Shown: positions 31,203-40,925, counted from the stretch's first letter. The stretch: 64,000 nucleotides of DNA from Dermacentor variabilis (GCF_050947875.1 NW_027460401.1:1550001-1614000), one strand, 5' to 3'. Made by a program: numbers and translations. The notes: generated from the letters alone by a model not told the origin.

Positions 31203-33629
31203 CTTCTCCCTTTCTTTTAAAACTGCAGTCTTTGCACGGGTCTTCGTTATCGGGTAGACCTCCGTAAGACCGGCGGACTTGGGGGAGAGAGCCTGTTCGG
31301 CTGGGAGGGACGTTGGAGGTGTTGTCGAAGGAACAGGCGCAGCGCCACTTGCTTCTGGAGTGGCCAGGCTGCACCGGCCTTCTGGCGTTGTCGTGGGCCG
31401 ATTCTTGTTGTCCGGGCTGGGTTGAAGCGAGTCGGGAGCCTCCGCTTTTGGGGTCACGGGTGACAAAGGCACGCGACGGAAAATTTGGTCGAAGTGACGT
31501 CTGGCTAGGCCATCTGGAGTGTCGACCGTTACAAGGCGCGAACCCTCTATGCTCTTGACGATGCGCGGACGCCAACGCTTCCCTTGGCCAAAGTTGCGCA
31601 CCCACACCTGATCGCCGGACTGGAATCTGGGAGGCTGCGAGTAACTTCGAGGTAGAGAAGGGACGCAAGTATCCAAGCGCGAACGAATTTGGTAGTTCAG
31701 CAGCATCTCTGAAGGAGACTTGCCGCACGGTAGTGGGGTACGTCGATAGCCTAGGAGCACTCGCACTAGTTTCGTTTCGAGATCGTTCACCATCCAGTGC
31801 TTAAGAAGGCCATCCTTTATTGTGCGGACCGCACGCTCTGCGAGACCATTAGATTGTGGGTGGTACGGCGCACTACGGAGATGAGTTATGTTGTTGACAG
31901 TCGTGAACTGGGAAAACTGCTGACTTGCAAACTGAGGCCCGTTATCTGATACAACTGTTTGCGGCAAGCCAAAACGCGCAAACAATTCTCGAAGCCGCGC
32001 AATTGTGACTTCTGTGGTCGCCGACTTGACGGGAAGTGCCTCAATCCATTTAGTATGAGAGTCGACGACTATCAACAGCATGCGTCCCTCTATCGGTCCG
32101 GCGTAATCAATGTGAAGCCTTGACCATTTGGTTCCCGTTTCTGGCCAACAGATAGGAACCTGTCGATGGGGCATTGGCTGAGCTTGTACACATGAGATGC
32201 ACGAACGTGCAAGGCTTTCGATCTCACCATCCAACCCAGGCCACCAGAACAGCGTCCGAGCCAGTCTTTTAATCGCAGATGCACCCTGATGTGACCGATG
32301 TAGCTCAGCGAGCATGGAGACTCGCGCTTTGCGGGGTACGACGATGCGATGACCCCAGTAGAGCAGGCCTTCTACGCTTGACAGCTCCAGCCTTCTGCAA
32401 AAATAAGGTTGAAGGTGATTGTGACACGGTGACAAGCGTTTAGGCCATCCATTCAGTACAAAGTGCTGCACAACACTAAGGTTTTCATCTCCGTTTGTCA
32501 GCGCCCGTATGGCATCCGCTGGCACGAACGAGCTGTCAAGGGTCTCTGAAGACAACACGTATTCTGGTAAGGTGCCCGATCGACAAACGTCTGTTATCGG
32601 CACGGGCAAGCGGCTGAGTGCGTCCGCGTTTTCCTTGCCGGCCTTGTACTCTATGCGGTAGCTATATTGGCTTAGAAACAGAGCCCATCTCTGAATACGT
32701 GCCGACGCCATTGGGGGCACAGGTCGATCTTCTCGTAGAAGTCCCACCAGTGGTTGGTGGTCCGTGACCAATATTAACTCGTGGCCCGGCAGGTAGTCTC
32801 GAAACTTTGTTACTCCGAATACCAGCGCTTCCTTCTCGAGCTGAGAATAATTCTTTTCGGCGTGTGTTAACGTGCGTGAACGGAAGGCAATGGGCTTATC
32901 CAATTTTCCAATTCGGTGAGAGATTACGGCACCTAAACCCGAAGGTGACGCATCGCATTCCAAACGCACTGGTTGGTTGGGATCGAAATACGTCAGAACA
33001 GGCGAACTCAGAAGTGTTTGTTTAGCCTTGAGATATAAATTTTCCTGCGCCGTTCCCCAGTGCCATTTATGCTCTTTTTCAAGCAAAAGATACAACGGCG
33101 CCAGCACCGTTGACATGTGTGGCAAGAACCGGTGATAATAAGTCAACAGACCCAAGAACGAGCGCAGTTCGGTCACATTCGTAGGCCGTGGCGAGTCGCG
33201 TATCGCTGCTAGGTTCTTCTCAAGCGGATGCAAGCCGTCTTTGTCAATGCGATGGCCCAGGTAGACGATTGAGTCTTTGCGAAAATGGCATTTTTTGGCC
33301 TTCAGCTTGATACCATTTTCTTGAAGCCTGCGCAAAACGTCCCGAAGCACTGAGCCATTATCGTCTTGACGTTCCGCTATCAATACATCGTCCAAATACA
33401 CCTGCACGGCTGGAAGACCGGCCAGGACCGTTGCCATGCGCCGCTGAAAAATCGCGGGAGCCGAGGCAACTCCAAACGGAAGACGGTTATAGCAGAACAA
33501 CCCCTTGTGAGTGTTTATCACGGCCAACTTCTTCGCCTCCTCATCCAATGGGAGTTGGTTATATGCATCCTTAAGGTCCAGTGTTGTGAAAAAATGATCC
33601 CCCACGTAGCGACGCGAAAATGTCTTCAA
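31200..33629 (-). CDS. Gypsy pol: RT, RNase H, integrase (809 codons, separate frame)
   Basis: Residues about 1-150 are reverse transcriptase: LDLKDAY with catalytic D18, and YLDD at 78-81. RNase H follows with D226 (ECDAS), E267 and D290 (LVTDHQPL). The integrase has a zinc-binding H444/H448/C477/C480 and the D508-D562-E598 triad, with 35 residues between the last two as usual; then a GPY-like region (GKSPSEMLLNYQ, WVRNFGQGKRWRP). The C-terminus is Pro/Ser/Thr-rich. The start is not a real initiator: the frame begins inside RT because of a one-base slip relative to the gag-protease frame. All catalytic residues are present. The last codons reach into the polypurine tract and the LTR edge. 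Confidence 0.93.
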   Translation of the reverse strand: MKTFSRRYVGDHFFTTLDLKDAYNQLPLDEEAKKLAVINTHKGLFCYNRLPFGVASAPAIFQRRMATVLAGLPAVQVYLDDVLIAERQDDNGSVLRDVLRRLQENGIKLKAKKCHFRKDSIVYLGHRIDKDGLHPLEKNLAAIRDSPRPTNVTELRSFLGLLTYYHRFLPHMSTVLAPLYLLLEKEHKWHWGTAQENLYLKAKQTLLSSPVLTYFDPNQPVRLECDASPSGLGAVISHRIGKLDKPIAFRSRTLTHAEKNYSQLEKEALVFGVTKFRDYLPGHELILVTDHQPLVGLLREDRPVPPMASARIQRWALFLSQYSYRIEYKAGKENADALSRLPVPITDVCRSGTLPEYVLSSETLDSSFVPADAIRALTNGDENLSVVQHFVLNGWPKRLSPCHNHLQPYFCRRLELSSVEGLLYWGHRIVVPRKARVSMLAELHRSHQGASAIKRLARTLFWWPGLDGEIESLARSCISCVQAQPMPHRQVPICWPETGTKWSRLHIDYAGPIEGRMLLIVVDSHTKWIEALPVKSATTEVTIARLRELFARFGLPQTVVSDNGPQFASQQFSQFTTVNNITHLRSAPYHPQSNGLAERAVRTIKDGLLKHWMVNDLETKLVRVLLGYRRTPLPCGKSPSEMLLNYQIRSRLDTCVPSLPRSYSQPPRFQSGDQVWVRNFGQGKRWRPRIVKSIEGSRLVTVDTPDGLARRHFDQIFRRVPLSPVTPKAEAPDSLQPSPDNKNRPTTTPEGRCSLATPEASGAAPVPSTTPPTSLPAEQALSPKSAGLTEVYPITKTRAKTAVLKEREK
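31203..31218 (-). other. Gypsy polypurine tract
   Basis: On the minus strand AAAAGAAAGGGAGAAG sits directly against the 3' LTR, the expected position of the plus-strand primer. Confidence 0.85.
33571..33629 (-). other. Frame break in Gypsy pol
   Basis: The two frames overlap by 59 bases and both read RT sequence around the LDLKDAY block, so the shift is by a single base within the domain. Most Gypsy elements that separate gag and pol frames do so before protease, not inside RT, so this looks like damage rather than a design feature. Confidence 0.8.
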
Positions 33630-35157
33630 TGTTTGGTAAAGGGTACTGCTCAGCTATGCACGCAGCATTGATTGTGGTTTTGAAATCGCCGCAGATGCGA
33701 AGGGACCCGTGTTTCTTCAGTACTGGTACGATTGGCGCCGCCCACTCAGAATGTGCTATGGGCGATAATTTGCCTTGCTCTAGTAAACGGTCCAGCTCAG
33801 TTTCCACTTTTTCACGAAGACCATAAGGAATTGACCGCGCCTTGTGGAACTTCGGTTGTGCGCCTTCTCGAATGTGGAATTTCACAGGTGGCCCCTGAAT
33901 GTTTCCAAGTCCTGGCTCAAAAAGGGCAGGAAACTCGGTCCTGAGGCTGTCGGGATCTGCTGACGTCGATTGAACCGCAGCGACAAACCCTGACGGCAAA
34001 AGCGAGAACGCTTGGATTGTGTCCCTTCCGCAAAGGCTGGGACCCGAGCAGCCTGTAACTATCAGAGTGGCAGGTACAGTCTTTCCTGCAAAATGGGCTT
34101 CAAGGTGCAGTTCACCGACAATGGGTAGCTTGCCCAAGTAACAGTTGAGCGTGTGTTTGCATTTCGATAAGCGTGGCCAACTCAGGCGGTGCTTTAGATA
34201 CACCTCCTGCGGAATGATAGAAAACGGTGATCCCGTGTCAATCATGTTCAAGGGCACGCCACCCCAGCGGATAACTCTGCGGAACGCCTGGAGCAAAGGT
34301 TTCTTTTCCCGTGATTCCTGCAATGTGAAGACTGATGGAATATCGCCTTCCTCCGTTTCGGATACAGCGCTCTCATAATGAACTGCGTTAGAGACGCCAT
34401 CGCGCCTACGACCAGCCCGGAGCCCTGACTGGGAGCGGCATTTTCTTGCGAAATGACCAGTCTTCCGACAGCGAAAACACTGCTCCTGTTTGTGCGGGCA
34501 GTCGCTTGCTTCGTGATCGTAGTTTCCGCAGCGTGCGCACTCAGTATGGCTTTGCTTATCTTTGGTGAAGGTCTGATATCGGCACGATTTACTCGCTACA
34601 GTGCACACCGCTGCCTCATTATCAGGTCTAGTCATGGCGCTTACTTCCAGTACAGCTGTCTCTGCCGCTATGGCAATCGTTTCAGCTTGGGCAAGTGTGA
34701 GCTCAGTTTTTTCAAGCAGCGTCTGCTGCACCGCCAGATTTCGGATGCCACAAACGATGCGGTTCCGTAACATACGGTCCAAATTGGTGCCGAAGTGACA
34801 ATTATCCGCAAGCTTGCGTAGCTCAACAACATAGTCCCGGACAGATTCGCTTGCAGCCTGATCCCTTGTAAAGAACTTGTAACCTGCGGCAACCTCATTA
34901 GTCTTCGGCGCATAGTGGTTATTTAGGATGGTAAGCGCGTCCTTGTAACTCAGGGCGTTTACTTTCTGGGGGGCGCACTGTCCAGCAAGAACGCCTACCG
35001 TCTTCGTTGACAGTGTCGAAACCAAGAGCGCTTTTTTCTTGTCACCTGTCTTAATATCATTTGCTTCAAAAAATGCCTCCAGTCGAGTCAAGTAAACATC
35101 CCACTTATCTTGAGTTTCGTCGAAACTTGGGGTACCGAGGTTCGTAGCCAGGGCCAT
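33571..35157 (-). CDS. Gypsy gag-protease and RT start (528 codons)
   Basis: Residues 1-180 are a gag capsid-like region (FDETQDKWDVYLTRLEAFFE; FFTRDQAASESVRDYVVELR). Two zinc knuckles, C207-C220 (CARCGNYDHEASDC) and C227-C240 (CFRCRKTGHFARKC), bind RNA. An aspartic protease has DTGS at 307-310 and a GRD-type segment near 376-379. The frame enters reverse transcriptase (EYPLPNIEDIFASL-type block near 504-517) and stops at 33,571. The gag ATG at 35,155-35,157 lies about 100 bases inside the primer site. The break at the end falls at a run of six A (plus strand 33,589-33,594), close to the start of the pol frame; it could be a mutation, a programmed shift site or a sequencing error. Confidence 0.92.
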   Translation of the reverse strand: MALATNLGTPSFDETQDKWDVYLTRLEAFFEANDIKTGDKKKALLVSTLSTKTVGVLAGQCAPQKVNALSYKDALTILNNHYAPKTNEVAAGYKFFTRDQAASESVRDYVVELRKLADNCHFGTNLDRMLRNRIVCGIRNLAVQQTLLEKTELTLAQAETIAIAAETAVLEVSAMTRPDNEAAVCTVASKSCRYQTFTKDKQSHTECARCGNYDHEASDCPHKQEQCFRCRKTGHFARKCRSQSGLRAGRRRDGVSNAVHYESAVSETEEGDIPSVFTLQESREKKPLLQAFRRVIRWGGVPLNMIDTGSPFSIIPQEVYLKHRLSWPRLSKCKHTLNCYLGKLPIVGELHLEAHFAGKTVPATLIVTGCSGPSLCGRDTIQAFSLLPSGFVAAVQSTSADPDSLRTEFPALFEPGLGNIQGPPVKFHIREGAQPKFHKARSIPYGLREKVETELDRLLEQGKLSPIAHSEWAAPIVPVLKKHGSLRICGDFKTTINAACIAEQYPLPNIEDIFASLRGGSFFHNTGP

Positions 35158-35254
35158 GACCGCCGATGCTCCGTAGACTCGATTACTTTCAGTACCCAGC
35201 AGGACTCCCAGCGCTACCGAGACGCCACTGTTCGTGGCGGGGGCTCTGCGGGGA

Positions 35255-35271
35255 TGTCACCCTCGTCGCCA
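35255..35271 (-). other. Gypsy primer-binding site (tRNA-Ser-like)
   Basis: On the minus strand TGGCGACGAGGGTGACA begins one base after the 5' LTR. TGG pairs with the CCA end, and GCGACGAGG fits the acceptor end of a serine tRNA whose 5' strand begins GACGAGG (the GCU isoacceptor in animals, from memory). Mag-like elements are known to use serine tRNA. Confidence 0.7.
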
Positions 35272-35272
35272 C

Positions 35273-35430
35273 TGTTGTAGCGGGTGGCAGAGTGACGGAG
35301 ACGATCCAAGAGCACGTACCGCACTGTTTTATTTCAGCGGCAGCGAACTAGATATATAGGCTGCTTGCCTATGACGTAACATAAAAAGAACGAATCATGT
35401 TTGACACGTGTGGCACAGCACTTCACATCA
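35273..35430 (-). repeat. Gypsy element 5' LTR (158 bp)
   Basis: Plus-strand TGTTGTAGCGGG ... CACTTCACATCA, followed at once by the GATAC duplication (35,431-35,435). In element orientation it carries the promoter. The plus-strand GATATATAGG segment is shared by both LTRs. Confidence 0.95.
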
Positions 35431-35442
35431 GATACGAGTATC

Positions 35443-35493
35443 TAGAAAGCAAAGTGCACAAGTCACCAATATGCTCTCGTGGCCGCGAATCCC
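35443..35493. repeat. 51-base direct repeat, right copy
   Basis: Partner of 30,779-30,829. It directly abuts the point where the I-group LINE resumes at about 35,494. Confidence 0.9.
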
Positions 35494-37461
35494 CTCAGTT
35501 CAGTTGCCAAAGTGGCCGGACATTATCCCATCGCAGTCCATATTAATACTTGGTGTCCTCGGTACCTAACTCGGCTTCCCTCACATCATATTGCTTGCCA
35601 GCAGAGAGGACACATTCAAGATTTGCCAAAATTATTGCAAGACATTACTACTTACCGACACAATTCATGCCTGCTACGTGACTGTCAGCACCACTGTGGT
35701 GTCTGCACAGGCCGCAAGTACAATTGACAATTCGGGGAGCACACACACGCACATTAAATCTGGAGCGCTGTTGCAAGCTCTAAAGCAAGAAACCTTTGGA
35801 CACCTTTACAGAATGCACAGATTCCGGCAGCGTGTCTGCATAGCTGGTTCGGTAAAACTCAACAGCTCTGCTGCTGCAGTCATCATCTTCCCGGCAAAAT
35901 CTGCAGAAATGAAGTTGAAAACATCCTGCGTGACTAGATCGACGGGTGCAGAGCTCGCTGCACTCCGTGCTACACTTGGGGCCAAACAATGAAATCTTCC
36001 TTAAACCTCAGTAAGGAAGCCTTCGTTGCGGTGAGGCCACCTTATGTCACTCTGAAAGCTTCCTTACTGAGGGGCCCTCAGTGAAGGTTTTCTTAGTGCT
36101 TCCTCAGCGTATGGTAGCTCCGAAGCTACCGTCATGCGTCCTTACGCCGCTCCTGGCCCTGAACGAGTGCTTCACCTCACTGCTTAGCCACGTGATGTTT
36201 TCTTGCGCATGCGCGCTGTCACCCGCCTGCGGAGAAGCGCGTCTTGCCAGGCACGTTCGTTTCAGTCGTTCGCCACGAGTGGCTTTCCTAGGCGTTGCTA
36301 GGCGCTGCACGACGCTGGCTTGCCAGCGTTGCTGGAGCACATCAAGTTTTGAGTTATAATGTGGTACTTCTTTACGTTTAGTACACAAAACTAGAAGCGC
36401 GCACGCGTCTCTGTATTAGTACTTCAATTTAAAAATTATGCGACAACATATCTTTATTGAATAATGGTGTTCGCGTAAAGTTTTTAAGTGATCTCGAACC
36501 CAGGGATAAGGCGACCTTACGCGAGGATGGGTGAAGGGAGCTTTCGGAGTACGCTTGCTTCCTCCATCGATCCTTCGCTGTAAGGTTAGGAAGCGGTCGA
36601 AGGAAAGGAACGTTTCATTGTTTGGGCCTTGATTTCGTTAATCAGGATCCACCAAAAGAACAGACAGTTTTCTGTGATTCGAAGGCAGCCTTTCAAGGAA
36701 TATAAAATGCAAGGCGCCAAGGACCCAGTGAACTACTGGTCTCTGAAATTCTACAGACCTATCATCGACAAATGACATGACATAATCTTTCAATGGCTTC
36801 CGGGACACTGCAGTGTCAGTGAGAATGACCACGCCGATGAAGCAGCACAATCTATCTGCACATAAAAGCGGTCGATGTGTTTTTATACCGCTTTCGTGAA
36901 CTGACGCTTTTGCGGGTATGCGATCAATGTCCCGTGAATATACATTACCCGTTTGGGACTCGAACGTTTTCACCATGTGTCCCCTTACGTTCGTTGTCTC
37001 AGGGCATCCAGCGCCTGGGTTACCACGACGGGAACAGATCGTGTTGTAGCATTCGTGGCGAGGCGTCGCATTTACAAACTCTTAAGCCTTCCTTATTGGA
37101 CTGGACAAACGCCCCACGTGCGACACATGCAGCTGCCCGCACTATAGTGCCGAGAGGCAAGTGATGTGCACAGTGCTGGACCAATTGGACAATCGTCCAC
37201 TATCAGAAGAAAAGGATCTGGGCCAGTGTTCCTAAAGAACATCCGCGTAAAAGGGCTTGTTCGTGCTACTAAAATTCTTGCGGTCTGCGGGCCTTCACGA
37301 TATGGACGAACGCCATCCCCTGCCGCTCTCTAGCGTGCGCGGTTAGTTTGCCTCTTTCTTTCTCTTTTCATCCCCGTATGCCTTCCCCCCGTGCAGGGTA
37401 GCCACCAGGAACTGCCTATGATTAACCTCTCTCCCTTTATATTCATCCTCTCTTTTACATC
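35494..37461 (+). pseudogene. I-group LINE ORF2 C-terminal part and 3' end, right piece of split copy
   Basis: The frames give SSVAKVAGHYPIAVHINT, RLPSHHIACQQ, then MHRFRQRVCIAGSVKLNSSA and STGAELAALRATLG, matching residues about 818-983 of the intact ORF2 (connector and first half of RNase H; the first catalytic Asp of YTDGS is changed, reading CIAGS). After an inserted DNA transposon (35,979-36,628) the sequence resumes with TVFCDSKAAFQGI-like, FQWLPGHCSV-like and finally QLDNRPLSEEKDLGQCS and LRSAGLHD. The 3' untranslated region to about 37,461 matches that of the full-length copy (CAGGGTAGCCA..GGAACT..CT and GGTTAACCTC-type blocks). Stops and frameshifts throughout. Confidence 0.88.
35979..36628. 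mobile_element. 650-bp DNA transposon with 3-base TSD (Harbinger-like MITE)
   Basis: Ends GGGCCAAACAATGAAA (left) and the complement of GGCCCAAACAATGAAA (right), 15 of 16 identical. It is flanked by TTG (35,976-35,978 and 36,629-36,631). It interrupts RNase H of an I-group LINE. In the intact relative (about 53,377-53,400, minus) the same place has a single TTG, which confirms the insertion. No transposase is visible; short sub-terminal repeats (AAGGAAGC-like) occur at both sides. The 3-base TSD and GG-C termini suggest PIF/Harbinger (inference). Confidence 0.82.
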
Positions 37462-38208
37462 AGCTACTTATCTAGTCATTTCTGGTCTGGATTTTAGCTC
37501 CGGCATGAAAAACAGCTGAATTTTGTGCCGTCGAACAAGAAAAGAAATCCTGCTGAAGTTCTTAGCAATACATCAGAGCCTTGTGTAATTAATTCTTCAG
37601 ACAGTGGAGCTTATGTCATTTCAAATTTCTAAACTCACAATCATATGTGCGTGAAGAACGGCCAGAAGCTACTCGAATACTATTTATTTCTCCATATAAA
37701 GCATGCAACACGAATTAGGAAGCACCCTCATAACATATGGCATAAAAAGCCTGATCTTAACGAGCTGCGACGTGTAGGAAATTGGGGGAGACAGAGAGAG
37801 AAGGAGAACTACTATGCGTGGCACCATGTGCAATTATGCAACTGCATTTGCTGAAACAGTAAAATTGTTATATTTTATATATTTTCATTTTGTTTTTCTC
37901 TTGTCAGAAGTTCCTAGTGCGGCATCATGATTCTCTTATTATTGATCAGGAAGGTTTCGATATCTTAGAACTACATATCTTACTAGTTATAGTAACCAAA
38001 AGCGGCGCTGTGGTTCTGCCTGCCTTAGGCGGAAATCGGCGACCGAGAACAAGAGAAGGCCGGAAGAATGCCTTTCGGTAGATATATTCCTTCCCCATCA
38101 CCCACCATTCACGACCGCTTGAACCTGGGGCTAACGTGTATAAGCGCCACTCGGACCACTGAGGAATAGAGGAAGGGAAACGCTGTCAAATGGAATCGCT
38201 ATATTACG
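37462..38208. other. No recognisable gene
   Basis: AT-rich; two short plus-strand frames (37,645-37,854 and 37,890-38,081) without domains. I see no TE ends. Confidence 0.5.
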
Positions 38209-38340
38209 GCCGATCACTTTCGGGAATCTTTGAGCGAAAGCTCAGTGGCTAAGCCGTAGGCCAGAAAGTCCGTTTCTGTGCTGGGACGTCAGACCAGATG
38301 TGACGTAACGCAAAATGTATCTCCGAAAGTGATTGGCTGA
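38209..38340. repeat. Small MITE-like element
   Basis: GGCCGATCACTTTCGG near 38,209-38,226 is inverted as CCGAAAGTGATTGGC near 38,322-38,337, enclosing about 95 bases. It ends four bases before the putative hAT terminus. Family unknown. Confidence 0.5.
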
Positions 38341-38343
38341 GAC

Positions 38344-38934
38344 CAGCGCCGGATTAACAATGCTGAGGGCCCGGTTAAAAAAAGAATAAAAAACAAGACG
38401 CCCTTCTCTCTCCTTACCCTTTCGTCATTCTTGAGACTTGACGCTTTTTAGAATTCGCTACAAAGAACAAGTGCCGTATTTACTCGAAGAATCTCCGGAG
38501 TGTTCATGAACATCGCCTGGGCGTCTACTTTCTCGCAGAGCACGTGAATAGGCTGACATCGGAATTGAACTATAACAGGAGATAAAGAGACATAGACAGC
38601 ATTAATATTTGTCAGGTTAGTTTGTTCATACTGAAAGGGTAAATCTTTTTAATAACACTCTCGAATAAACAATCACAGATATTTTCATTTACGTACAGAT
38701 CTTTCGCTTTTAAACATTTACATTTCTGCAGGCAATATCCACTTTTATAAGAGAAGAGAACACACTAATATTGCAGACACCTTTTCTGCTATTAAATTGC
38801 GGGATAAATTTACATTTTTACAAAAATTTTCTACTTCAACACAGTGTAGAAAATAGGTTATGCCCTTCACAGAAATTCAACCTTGAAATTGGGCGTGTAG
38901 ACGTATTAACATGTTTCCTCTTTTCATTCATCCT
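38344..38934 (-). mobile_element. hAT transposon 3' flank and putative terminus
   Basis: CAGCGCCGGATTAAC at 38,344 has the CAG(N)G start and CCGGATTAA block common at the ends of TTF-type hAT elements. Between it and the end of the transposase at 38,935 the sequence is AT-rich and non-coding. A matching 5' terminus beyond 48,077 and an 8-base TSD could not be found. Confidence 0.5.
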
Positions 38935-40347
38935 TCAAGAAAAGAGAGAAAGGTATGTACGTCGCTGGTAGAGTTTGTTGATTAGCTCGTCAACATTGAC
39001 CGCCCTAAAAATCTCCGCCTCCACGCTCGGCAGCGACAAATCACTGTGGCGGCTGTCAGTCATCGTTGATCGAAGCCTGTTCGTGGTCAATTTCAGCTTG
39101 TTGAATGATCTTACGCCATTGCGATTTGGGACCATCAAGCACAAAAAAAAATTCGAACAGCAACATGAACATCTGCGAATGAACCTTCAAGCTTTTCACG
39201 AAGTTTCAGTATATTTGTCGCAGAAGAAGCGCCTTTGTTGCCCGCAAATGAAATGAACTGTTGAAGCTCATCGGGAGGTGTGCCAGCCAGATCAGAAGGA
39301 CACTCTTTTACGAGGTCCATTGCCTGCAGGCGCCTCTGTAGTGGGGAAAATCATTTCCAATCTATAATAACAGCGAACTGCGAGTAGACTTCGGCCTAAA
39401 TTTTCAAGCGCCCAAGCGAGCATTCAATGACAGTCTTGGGCTCTGAATTGTCTTGCTGGTGGCGGCGCTGCAAAACCCTATAACAAAAGTGGGCCGTCAG
39501 CGCGGTTTCCAACGTTGTTATTGCCTTCGGCAAAGAATTTGCCTCGTACTTCGTTTCTGCTCGTTCATCATGATCTTCGGATAGTTCCATCAAGGCGGTT
39601 TTGATTTCTTTAGAACCTGCCACGAGAGCTGTCGTTGCATCCGCTTGAGCTGACCACCGCGTGTCTGAGGCTTGCTTTGGGATTACCGCTGTCGTGCTTG
39701 TTTCAAGTGAGCCTGGAGTACAGCCCAGCGATGAGTAGACACACCAAAGAAAGGCTATATGCGCTGTACAAGCCAGAAAAAAACTAACGCCTTGCCCACA
39801 AGAATATACAGCATGCGCCCCGACCAGGTTAAGGGAGTGAGTGAGCAGTGCAAGGGATAAAATTTGCTTGCGGATTGATTTTTTTTAAATGAGATTGCAC
39901 GCCGGAGTATTTTCCAAGCATATTGCTCGCTTTGTCGTACGACTGGCCACGACAGACTTGGAAGTGAACTCCAACATTTCTTAAGAAGTCGAGCATTGAC
40001 TTCGCGAGATCTTCCCCTATGTGACTGGTTATGGGTAAAACCCGAGAAAATGTTTTTTAAGCTCAGCGTTAGCGACGTAGCGCAAATGACCACTGTAAGT
40101 TCATCCCTGTGACTCGAATCAGGTGCAGAATCAACCGAAAGAGAGAAGTGCTTGGCGCTTGCAATCTCGCAAGTGATTTTTTTTCGGACTTGAGTTCCAC
40201 GAGCTTACACAACCTCTTCGACAATGGTTGAGGAGAGGTAGGATGTCGTGCCACGTCCAGCGTTCCCAAATTATATGGGCAGCAAGGAAAGGACCAAACT
40301 TGGCGATCAGTTGAAGACCTAAGCAAGTTGCCATTTTGGGGAGTTTG
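38935..40347 (-). pseudogene. hAT transposase, core and C-terminal dimerisation part
   Basis: On the minus strand and across frameshifts: QLIAKFGPFLAAHI (40,330), FSLSVDS-type catalytic-Asp region with HRDELTVVICATSL (40,150-40,060), a CRGQSYDKASNM-like second Asp region and FIPCTAHSLNLVG-like block (39,950-39,830), SDTRWSAQADATTALVAGSK (39,660-39,610), and the hATC dimerisation motif SFNKLKLTTNRLRSTMTDSR then DLSLPSVEAEIFRAVNVDEL (39,110-38,980), ending at 38,935. This is the RNase H-like core and C-terminus of a TTF-zinc-finger (DUF4371-type) hAT transposase. At least five frame changes make it dead. The N-terminal half lies at 47,187-48,077, beyond a LINE insertion. Confidence 0.85.
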
Positions 40348-40548
40348 AAGTTTATTTCTTTCTTTTAGTAAAGCAATGAAGGGGGCTAGTTGGGGAACGT
40401 TCATGGTTGTATTGCGCTCAGTTTTACACAGACGATATTAGGCGAAGGACGGCACGTGGACGGACGTAGCGCAAACTACCAACTGTTTAATGCTGTTAAA
40501 GAACGCGCTTACATACAAGGAGATATGGCGCAGGGGGGGATATAAAAA

Positions 40549-40756
40549 TAATAATATTTGGGGTTTTACGTGCCAAAACCACTTTCTGATTATGAGGCAC
40601 GCCGTAGTGGAGGACTCCGGAAATTTTGACCACCTGGGGTTCTTTAACGTGCACCTAAATCTAAGCATACGGGTGTTTTCGCATTTCGCCCCCATCGAAA
40701 TGCGGCCGCCGTGGCCGGGAGCCCAACACCATAGCCACTAAGCAACCACGGCGGGT
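40549..40756 (-). mobile_element. Ruka-like SINE, copy A, lacking box B
   Basis: In minus orientation with the tRNA-like head at the right. A 13-base target duplication GGGGATATAAAAA lies at 40,536-40,548 and 40,757-40,769. It sits inside the left inverted arm of PLE A. Compared with copy B it lacks about 30 bases between GTGGCCGGGA and GCCCAACACC, removing most of box B, so it is unlikely to be transcribed by Pol III. The body blocks (TTATGAGGCACGCCGTAGTG, ACCTGGGGTTCTTTAACGTG) are near-identical to copy B. Confidence 0.9.
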
Positions 40757-40925
40757 GGGGATATAAAAAGATATGACAAGGTGACGACATGGGATCATAG
40801 TTTGGGTCAGGCATACATCCTTCACATGCACCCGTTCGCCGTGGCAAACTCGACCTCAGCTTTGATAAGCGCGATGGACGCTTACGCACGTCTCTTTTTC
40901 TTTAGCTATCGCAAGTGCCTAAATA

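Larger units (their letters stand above)
31054..35430 (-). mobile_element. Gypsy-type LTR retrotransposon, nearly complete
   Basis: 4,377 bp in minus orientation: LTRs of 149 and 158 bp that start TG and end CA, flanked by the 5-base target duplication GATAC (31,049-31,053 and 35,431-35,435). Inside are a tRNA-primer site, gag with two zinc knuckles, protease, reverse transcriptase, RNase H, integrase and a polypurine tract. The order PR-RT-RH-IN makes it Gypsy-type. No envelope-like ORF is present. Short LTRs and a serine-tRNA primer site suggest the Mag lineage (inference). The LTRs differ by 4 substitutions and one 9-base indel, so insertion is fairly recent. One frame break in pol separates it from being intact. 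Confidence 0.95.

Noticed and set aside
31054..35430. Envelope gene making the Gypsy element a retrovirus-like virus
   Set aside because: The space between integrase and the 3' LTR is fully used by the pol C-terminus and polypurine tract; no room for an envelope ORF.
38344..38358. Complete hAT element with both terminal repeats and an 8-base TSD
   Set aside because: Only the left terminus is plausible; no matching right terminus or duplication was found beyond 48,077.
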